Assembly: GCF_000237925.1 (NCBI RefSeq)
Contig: NC_031496.1
Coordinates: forward strand, 29,071,510 to 29,135,509
DNA length: 64,000 bases
DNA from: Schistosoma mansoni
Lineage: Eukaryota; Platyhelminthes; Trematoda; Strigeidida; Schistosomatidae
Reading direction: 5' to 3'
Part shown: positions 55,950 through 64,000 of the stretch, piece by piece
How positions within the stretch are numbered: position 1 is the stretch's first letter
Layout of the letters: every line of letters starts with the position of its first letter
Made by a program: the position numbers and the translations under genes
Notes under the pieces: model-generated
Seen by the model: the letters and a program-made list of their open reading frames with translations, nothing else
The model's database searches: none
Told to the model about the DNA's origin: nothing

Positions 55950-58400
55950 AGCGCTAACAGATGGAGCTAATTAATTCCATTTGTTGATGATTCGATGAGA
56001 AAGTCGATAGTCAGCTGACAAGTAATTTGTTCTAGAATTGTGAACTCTTTTAGTGTCCTTGTAAATCTTGTTTTGGAAAACAAGAAAAGTGAGGGCATAT
56101 CAAATGCAAATTTACCACTAATTAATTTAAAAACTGTGATCAAGTCGCCTCTGGTTCTTTTAAATGACAATGAAAATAGGTTTAGTTTAGTAAGTCGAGC
56201 ATTACACGGAAGTTTTGCTATTTCGAGGATCAGCTTAGTTGTGGTTCATTGAACCTTTTTCAACAGCCCACTCTCTTTTTAGGCAGGGGCAAGCCGCTTG
56301 TATGCAGCACCCCAGTTTAGGACGAACGAATACTATATACAAAGGTTTTAGCATCGACACGGCTAAAAGGCCTTACGTTAAGACCATGGGGTTCTAAAAC
56401 CTTTAGCGGCTATCGCACAGCAGTGTGCGGTAGTTTTCAAGTCGACTAACGATGACGCCGAAGTTATTATGTTTGAACAGGTAGCTCACTGTTATTCACC
56501 GTGTATGTATCTGTATCTTAGTGACCAATATGCATCATAATGCACTTGGAAGCATTTATTAGCAACTGCCAGATCATAAACCATTCAGATAATTTTTCCA
56601 GGTCATTTTGAAGCTCCAAGCTATCAACTCTACTTTTTATCGTCCTCCATATCTTGACACTATCAGCGTATAACAAAGCCAATGATTATAAGAGATTAGG
56701 AAGGTCATTTATTTACAGGAAGAACAACACTGGCCACAAAAATGTACCCTGAAGCACTCTGCCAAACATAGTTTCCCAGCTAGACAACTTTGAGTTCACC
56801 CGTACTCGTTGTTGACGCTTGACCAGAAATTCCTTCATCCATATTGATAAGTTGCCTCCGATCCCGATATTACTTAACTTGTATAACAGCCGGTTGTGAG
56901 AAACTTTGTCAAAAGTCAATGTAGGCTACATCTATGGGTAGATTTTGATCTTTAAGAGCGTATTAACTTTAACAGGCTACTAATAGGTTAGCGAGATATG
57001 AATAACCTGTTCTAAAGCTATGCTGCTTCTCAGAAAGAATCCAGTTTTCGTCGAGATACTTAAACAACATCAGAATATTCTTTCCTAAAATTTTAACAGC
57101 CACGCTGTTTAAGCTTACGGATCGATAAGTCTCAGGTTTAGGTCTCATACCTGTTTTGAGGATGGGACTTACTATACCATTATTCAGTCTTTTGGTCATA
57201 GACCCTGGATTACAGACATATTAAAACATATGCTTAAGGGATTCGCGACAAAATCTGCAAGTCCCTTTGGTAACCTAGGATGCATTTCATCGGCTCTCTT
57301 AGATTTGCCTATATCAAGCTCATTTAGCAGACCACAGATATTGAGTTCTTTAATAGCCAGTGTCCATTTTGTGTGTGTGGGTGGGTTGTATGAATTGGAG
57401 AGGAGGGCACCTCTAAGGTACATGCATTGTTAAAGTAGTTTGAGAATACCTAAGCTTTACCATAATCGTCTTCCACCAATGATGCAGTACTACTGTCTCT
57501 CCATTATGCTAGAATATTTCCTTTTCTCTTAGTTTATGTACGAATATACGGGTATCCTATAGATTCCTTAACAAGTTTTTTGTCGTACAACCTTCTAGAC
57601 TTGCAGAGGGTCGAGGCACAAATATTTCTAGCTTCCCGACATTGAGACTTTGTCGCGTTAGTACTCAGTAACCTAAATCTCCCACAATCTTTTCATTTTA
57701 CGGAGAAGGGTGAGAACCTCTTTACTGAACCATAGTGCGAAGGTTTTTGAACCCCTTGGTGTAGTCCAAGGGTTAAGTTGTGCAGTGACTTTTATGTGTA
57801 AATTTCTGGATACATCCGAGCAGTTCCCATAGGGGACTCTGATTCTATTGACCAATCTACCGAGGATAATGAGTGTATAATATCTTCTATATTCGCTTGC
57901 TAGACGTTTGGTCTGGCTTGGGCTGGCACATTCTCTTCACTGACAATTGTATGGAAATCGAAGACTTTTACCTAGGGACGGCATATAATGGGGGTTTGTG
58001 ACGTCACCCTCATAATGGGTCAATATGAGATCTAGTAAGAATAATTCGGAGTCCGGGTCGTACCTAGTTGTTTCTTACACATGTTGCACTAAGGAACATG
58101 TGACAATCGTATCAACTAGTTTCTGTTCGAAAGAATATTCTGATAACGCAGTCTTCAAATTTTTCCAGTCTAACGTAGGTGCATTAAGGTCTACTAAGAT
58201 TAAACATCGACCACTTGGTGACTAAGTGTTGAAACCGTCTAGCAAGACCACATTCACATCACAGTTTAGACTGCGGTAGACCAAACCAATCAACAGCTCT
58301 TGTACTTTGTATTTTAAGCGGCAACTAACTAATTTGCACGTCCCACTTTCATAGGATATGTTGTCTATCTACCACAGTCTAAACAGACGTGATGGGGGAA
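55950..58400 (-). mobile_element. decayed CR1-like LINE (SR1-type)
   Basis: Minus-strand pieces, in order from high to low coordinates: endonuclease scrap with LNAPTLDWKNL near 58170; a linker with GSKTFALWFSKEVLTLLRKM (~57760-57700); RT start ANPLSICFNMS (~57240); PILKTGMRPKPETYRSVSLN (~57110-57170); then FDKVSHNRLLYKLSNIGIGG (~56850-56915) and QQRVRVNSKLSSWETMFGRV; and the C-terminal KRTRGDLITVFKLISGKFAF (~56100-56160). These match CR1/Jockey-group elements, of which SR1 is the schistosome example. Several frame changes and stops separate the pieces. About 2.4 kb of an original that was longer at the 5' end; old. Confidence 0.78.
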
Positions 58401-59249
58401 AAATCTACTTTTCCCCTTTATTTGAGCTTTCGTCTGCTTTATTCCCCCTTTATTGGTTGCTTGGGCATGAACCTAACAAACAAGGAAATGACGTAAATAG
58501 GTAAAGAGAGGACTACAATCAAAATGAAATAAACATGCGTGTAACAATATATAATATGAAATACAGTATAGTTTCAAAATACAGCCAAGAACTTCTTTAG
58601 TTCAAAGTAATTCCTAACACTAGAGTGACAAATGCTCGAGAAAAATACAGAAGGGTTGTTGCTGGCTTCTATTTTAACCCATGTCTGATACCACCTAGTC
58701 TTTAGTGTGAGTCAACTCCGAGTCCTTAATTGAAGAGTCTTGACGGACTGCTAAGTAACAGTCCAAAAAAAACTATTTTCCATACGACAAAACTATGTCA
58801 TAATCTGGCTGCCTGTCTTTTTTTCTAAACATAAGGTCTCGTAGTGAATAATGAGTACACGTACTGTAGTCAAAAAATGAGTTCAGCTCATGAAAATGAA
58901 CGCTATAAATACTTTATTCGACTTTGTGGTCAGAATTTCTTTGAATGTAAACAGACAATCTTTTGAGCACAAGATAAATAAAGCGAAAATGCACTAAACG
59001 TTGCTATGCTTCAACTCACTCTGGGCCTAAATTCATTTGACACGCCTAATTTATTTCAAGCGCATGTAACTTCTGTCGCTCCGTCTTTCATATCTCAAAC
59101 ATCGCTAAGCAGAAGTAACAAACTGTTTGCTATTTGATATCTGCGTCTGGATAGTAAGTAGTGTCCTTGATCATTGAGAGATTTAGTTTCTGTGACTTTT
59201 TTCCTGGGTTTCTTCTTAACATATTTTTAGCGGCAAATAAATCCCCAAA
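58401..59249. other. gene-free stretch
   Basis: No coding frame or known repeat recognised. 58400-58460 is pyrimidine-rich (CTTTTCCCCTTTATTTGAGC and similar). Confidence 0.45.
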
Positions 59250-59560
59250 ATCAATAGCTCTGTAAGTCATCAACATTAGATACATACCACATTAGTTTTA
59301 ATGAACTCACCTAGCTGAAGGCGCTCGGTCATTCATCCGCACCAGAACACGAGTGATGATACCGTGCTAAACTTCTCCTACAGCCGCCAGCCAATTTAGA
59401 TCAGCAGTCACTTATCAATATATTGAAAGCCTATCAAATATATTTTCAAACTTCTTCGCTTCTGACTTCTGATTTCACTAGCTGGACACGTTTCGATTAT
59501 AGAAGCTGTTACTAGTTAAGGTGTTGTCAAATTCCAAGTGCTTTAGCATCTTCAACTCTC
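59250..59560 (+). repeat. LTR-like dispersed repeat, copy B
   Basis: Matches 34690-35015 and 60000-60300: AAATAAATCCCCAAAATCAATAG start, CATTCATCCGCACCAGAACA, and GAAGCTGTTACTAGTTAAGG. A shorter partial echo (CGAATTCATTCATCCCTGAC to TTCGATTATAAG) follows at about 59580-59655. Confidence 0.5.
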
Positions 59561-59999
59561 AACATATCGACAACCTTCCAAATACACCTTCGAATTCATT
59601 CATCCCTGACTTCTGATTCCACTTGGCCGGTATCTTTCGATTATAAGGGTGTTACGAACGAATGCGTTGTCGATTCCCGAATATCTGCAACATTTTTAGT
59701 GGTGAGTCCTACGTGATCTGATACACCAAACGATAAATTGTTGGTCTGTCCCTTATTTAACATCGTTTATGAATATTTTCCACATTTCATGATAGTATTT
59801 CTGTGTTCTTGGATTTTTTTTCCGCTTATTTATCTTTTACTTTCTTCGCGTCGGAACATGCACCCACTTTTTGACTCATGTAATTCTGGCCAAAGTCTGG
59901 TTCTGCTACACAGAAGTTGATTTCCACTATCACAGTGTAATAGACTCGTGTGTGTCCGATTCCTTGCTGTTGTAGCTGTAAATAATTCCCCAAAATCAC

Positions 60000-60300
60000 T
60001 AGCTTTCTAAGTGTTCGACATTGGATGCTGACCACATTGTTTTAAGTGGACTTGTTTAACTGAAGGCTTTCGGTCATGCATCCGCACCAGATCACGTTAC
60101 GATCCAGCGTGGGACATAGCTCCTAGGTTCGCTAGCCAGGTCAGAGTAAACGCTTCTTGATATATTGATAATGTACCAAATATATCCTTCCTACCTCTTC
60201 TCGTCTGACTTCTGATTTCAACTGGTTGTGGAGCGCTTCGAACATAGAAGGTGTTACTGGTTTAGAGTTGCAAAACTTCAAGACTAGTCATATCTTCACT
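60000..60300 (+). repeat. LTR-like dispersed repeat, copy C
   Basis: Starts AATCACTAGCTTTCTAAGTG, contains CATGCATCCGCACCAGATCA and GAAGGTGTTACTGG. It sits just upstream of the gypsy protease remnants from 60600, in the place of a 5' LTR. Copies B and C lie in the same direction about 750 bp apart. Confidence 0.5.
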
Positions 60301-60589
60301 GTATTGAAGGCATTTCTGAGCGATTTTAATAGGTACGTTATACCTCATGCTTACTTGTAATGTTTCAGAATCTTATGACAGCTTAGGAAAGGCTATCCTC
60401 TAACGAAGAGACCTAACCGACTGACAAAGGTTAAACCAACTATCCCACAATCCAGAATTGCAACACTGATTAGCAACAGGAGTTTCGCTAGGTACGCCGA
60501 AGGTCATTAGTCAACGGACTTCCGACGAAAATTTCTTTAGACATCTCTTATTTAAGCCTCCCCAACAGGTACAAGCAGTTTGCGTCTCA

Positions 60590-62130
60590 TTAAAATATAA
60601 TACCGTGAATGAACTGGCCCCATCTGTCGATCGAATTCTGAAGATCAACACAACCCTCAGCCCAGAGATTTGTTCTATCAAAATAAGCCTCCAACGACAC
60701 AAAATGAAGTTACAGATCTGTCATACTCTCATTCCTTTTCTTAGTATTCATCATGATCGAAGTCCATCACGAAAAATGTCTTTGGGTGGACCACAAGAGG
60801 CAGATGATCTTGATTGGTGTTGGTCCCACGATAAGTATGGTGAGTCCTCTGGAAATTGCAGGAAAACCCTCATCCTCCCAACCCCAAGACCGTTCGACAC
60901 GAAAACCCTTAGAAGAAACTACCCCCCGGCACGTGTTAACAGCACCCACAGTCAGTGAAAATAACCATCTATTATGTATCGCTGATGTGAAGTCCGCCAC
61001 TCCATCGACACTGGTACAGAAGTAAGCGTTCTTCAACATAATTCTAACAGCCGCCTGCGTGGACCTGTCTTGAATTTACAGGCGGCAACGGAAAAACTGA
61101 TCACTACATACGGTAAGGGATATGTCCATCTTAAAGTGGGTTTACGCGAACTAATTCACTGGATCTTCGTCGTTGCAGATTCCTTTATGCACATTCGGCA
61201 GGGGACTCCAAGTCGTTCATTATTCTGTACGGCACTTTCAACACTCGGTGGAAGGACGAGAATTTGGAGTTGGATTGTACTCTAACCAAGCGACCTTTGA
61301 AGCCGAGCATGTAATTACTGAAAAGGTTTATATTCAACAATTGACACGAAGAGGAGGTCAGCAATGGTAAAGGAGGGAAGATTTGATTGAAATCAGTAAA
61401 TCGGATGGCATGGCTCAGCCTTGCAGTTGTGGTCATTCTTTTGTAATATATCTTTTTTATGTGTACTGAATATATTGTTTTGTCTCCAGTCTAAATGTGT
61501 CCTGCAGAAGTAGGTAAAATCATACTGGTGATTCCTACGATAGGACGAGTCAGCATAGACAATGATATGACTTCCACATAAGATCTTATAGATTAGTCAG
61601 TCACATCATGACAAATCTACAGTTTTAGGGTTAGGTCTATTATTATGATAGTATTATTAACGAAGTAGACCATAATTCTATAAATTCAGTCTATCCATTT
61701 TCACTCTTGACTTATCTTCTGATAAGAACTCACCTCTAGTGTCACTACAACTAAACTACATTTCGCATTTTAATTCGGATGCACAACATATGTACGGGTC
61801 AAACAATGTGGTTGCAGACGCCTTGTTTGGTATAACTTCCTCGACGTTTGTAGAGAATCGACCTTCTTAAACCCTCCCAGATTAAAAAAGAAGGCACGGA
61901 TCTTCGTTTCGAGTTTTCTTTGTTAACCCTGAAACTACGGATCAAACAGATAAAAAGGTAAGGAGGCTCGACTATATGACACATTTACAGGTAGGGGTCA
62001 CCTAATCATGCCGAAACATTATCGATGCAACGCCGTAAGTGTGTTGCACGCACTTTCTCAACCATGTTCGTGCAACCATTAAGCTCGTAGGCGAACGATT
62101 TTTTTGTCCTGTATGAATAAGAGCAAAAGG
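60590..62130 (+). mobile_element. Ty3/gypsy LTR retrotransposon fossil, CsRn1-like, heavily decayed and interrupted
   Basis: A broken copy of the same family as at 32440-34152. Recognisable parts: gag/pol border, aspartic-protease region (LQAATEKLITTYGKG and WIFVVAD stretches, ~61070-61185), RNase H in two pieces (RHFQHSVEGREF near 61240; NNVVADAL near 61810) and the start of the linker to integrase (~61870-62110). A block at about 61370-61690 of unrelated repeat lies between the two RNase H pieces, so a later insertion is likely. Many breaks; older than the 32440 copy. Confidence 0.7.
61385..61690. repeat. LTR-like repeat inserted in the gypsy fossil, copy 1
   Basis: About 300 bp (GGATGGCATGGCTCAGCCTT ... 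ACGAAGTAGACCATAATTCT) repeated at 62965-63245; part of it appears inverted at 63805-63865. Read on the minus strand it would start near TGTAGAATTATGGTCTACTT-like sequence, so it may be a solo LTR of another family. The two direct copies differ at many positions. Confidence 0.5.
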
Positions 62131-62479
62131 GAGTGTGTGACGGTAAGAAAATGCTAAAAACCCCTTTGCAGCATTTCATTGGGCAGTATTTTCATTTATT
62201 TTCCTCTCCTCCTCGTCTTCCACTTTACCCTTTATTCAGGTCCCTTTTTAACCACATATTATGTTCCTCAATTTTCCCTGTCGGAGCTTCTGTCATTCTG
62301 TCTTGGTTGAAGACTTACCATTCATTACCCAATTTACTGTTCCATGTTGCCAGACCATTGACAATAAGGTCGTGTTCGACTAAACCCAAGGTCGCAGAAT
62401 GGTTCAGCGCATATCTGTTGACCTCCGATTGTCTGCTTGGAAGGGTTTCTGGAACCCTTGCAGATAGATAGACCCACCT

Positions 62480-62890
62480 GAATCTAAAACGAAGACTCAA
62501 ATCTTCGTTACAAAAGTTTAACGACAACTCTGAAACTTCATCTCAAATAGATTGAAAAAAAGACGAGACATTAGTTAGCAATTCATTTAAGCATATAAAT
62601 TATCCGTTGATTCTAAAATATTAGTCTATTGAACAATCCATCTCATTCGAGAGTTAAGGTAGCTGTCATTCGCTTCGTTAAAGCGGTACAGTTCCGATGT
62701 GTACACGGTGACCATTGCTGGCCTTAACAAAATGTCATACATTACTCAACATTCAGTGTTAGTCAACTACCACTTCACTGGCTTACGACAGTCGGTAAAC
62801 GTCAACACATCCTGGTAGTTGTGGATAGTTTGCACTGGCATTGAGCCCTAACCACACAATCACCAATGATATACATACGACAACTGGGTA
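62480..62890 (+). mobile_element. third gypsy pol scrap (RNase H-integrase linker)
   Basis: Sequence from about 62483 (CTGAATCTAAAACGAAGACT) parallels the linker after RNase H at 32884 and at 61868, followed by scraps resembling the zinc-binding and early integrase part (~62660-62850). Strongly broken and old. The T/C-rich stretch 62155-62470 before it is unassigned. Confidence 0.45.
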
Positions 62891-62964
62891 AATAGTTATT
62901 TAACGTTTAACGCGAGTAAAAACCCAACGATGGAGAAGAGGGAAAGCAGGAATTCAATTAATTC

Positions 62965-63245
62965 AATCCACTGGATGGCATGGCTCAGCCTTGCAGGCGC
63001 GGTCACTATGTATGAATTGTAGTTGCTCATATTAAATATATTGTTCTATCTCCAGCCTGAATGTGTTCTCCATCTTATATTGACAATTGTTACAGTTCGA
63101 TGAGTCGGTGTAGACAATGACGTGACTTCCGCGTAAGATCTTTTGGATTAGACAGTCACATCATAACAGATCTGCAATATTAGGACTAGGTCTATTATTA
63201 GAGTAGTATTAATAACGAAGTAGACCATAATTCTACAAGTTCGCT
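62965..63245. repeat. LTR-like repeat, copy 2
   Basis: Direct repeat of 61385-61690 (GGATGGCATGGCTCAGCCTT, CAGTCACATCATAACAGATC, ACGAAGTAGACCATAATTCT). With copy 1 it brackets older gypsy material, but the bracketed part does not look like one element's interior. Confidence 0.5.
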
Positions 63246-64000
63246 CACGATCAACCTTAGCCCTGAGATACTTATCCGTATACTTTTATCCAAGTTTGTG
63301 ACACCAAAACAAACAAACAGTTATGCAGCACATGAACATGTTGTTAACAATTGTGATCCACATCTATTTGGGCGAAATAAAGATTTTCTACGATGAACTA
63401 GTTATCAAAATATCTACAGAATTGTGAAAATAGTATTCACATGTTACACCATAACGTATAAGCAGCACACTCCTAATGCTTTGAATTCAACTTCGGTGGG
63501 AACAGTTATCGTGTGATGAGGTACAACACTAACAAATCAACCGAAACAGACGAAAAAGCAGAAGGAAATCAGGCTTCAGAGCTAACAAACAGATGTCGAT
63601 GATTCCATCACTCCAAATTCTTTAACGCGGGTGGAATCGAGAGGTCGTCAGATTTACAGAAGACTTACTAAGTGCGAGAAGCTGAAACTACCCTACACAT
63701 TAGTCAGGGTCATGGTCTTGTAGAAGTATGGTGTGATTCGGTATTAGTATTGCCACAATAATAGACCTATACCAAAATTGTGAATTTGTCAGGCTATGAA
63801 TTCCGAATTTAAAAGATCTTATGTGGAAGTCACATCATTCTCTGCATCGACTCGTCCTGTCGTGACGAGCAGCAATATGACGTCTAGAAATTCTGAGGAA
63901 CATATTTGAGCTGAAAAGAGAGTAACACACTTGGTACGAGTAACAGGGGGTTAAAAACCTCAAAACTAATTACTTATCAAGAAGAAATGATGCTCTTGAT
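63246..64000. other. gene-free end of window
   Basis: No gene seen. At 63805-63865 a short inverted piece of the 61385/62965 repeat occurs (GATCTTATGTGGAAGTCACA, GACTCGTCCTGTCG). Confidence 0.45.

Overview
The window looks like a flatworm genome of Schistosoma type. The DNA is AT-rich. Genes are split by introns carrying schistosome repeat families: RTE-like and CR1-like LINEs, tRNA-headed SINEs, relics of hammerhead-ribozyme (Sm-alpha type) repeats, and CsRn1/Boudicca-like Ty3/gypsy fossils. The MCM gene has the very short 5' introns (32-35 bp) known from schistosomes. The exact species cannot be told from the sequence alone.

Layout. (1) About 257-29170, + strand: the 3' part of a CUT-class homeobox gene (CUX-like), which enters the window already in an intron. 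At least nine exons can be joined in phase. They encode three CUT domains and a C-terminal homeodomain, separated by long Ser/Thr/Asn/Gln-rich linkers. Its large introns hold most of the repeats, including a nearly whole RTE-like LINE at about 18845-22800 (- strand), a 5'-truncated relative at about 13990-15300 (- strand), and a compact LTR element with indistinguishable LTRs at 10735-11726. (2) About 29171-30900: probable long 3' UTR. (3) About 30950-35010: dispersed repeats and a broken Ty3/gypsy pol fossil. (4) 35265-45060, + strand: a complete MCM5 gene with 12 exons, predicted 750 aa. (5) 46753-55298, - strand, tail-to-tail with MCM5: a six-exon gene for a predicted 614-aa single-pass membrane protein (signal peptide, MANSC, EGF-like, LDL-receptor class A, long low-complexity stalk, transmembrane segment, cytoplasmic tail). 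(6) About 55950-64000: gene-free, filled by a decayed CR1-like LINE (- strand), LTR-like repeats and further Ty3/gypsy fossils interrupted by other repeats.

The three host genes have unrelated jobs: transcription control, DNA replication licensing and helicase, and a cell-surface protein. There is no sign of an operon. Three points deserve a second look. One exon of the CUT gene appears to have been interrupted by a 226-bp hairpin-bearing insert flanked by an 11-bp repeat, leaving an in-frame splice-out option. The homeodomain recognition helix lacks the near-invariant Arg53. The mini-LTR element is flanked by 4-bp CTAC repeats and has a solo-LTR relative nearby.
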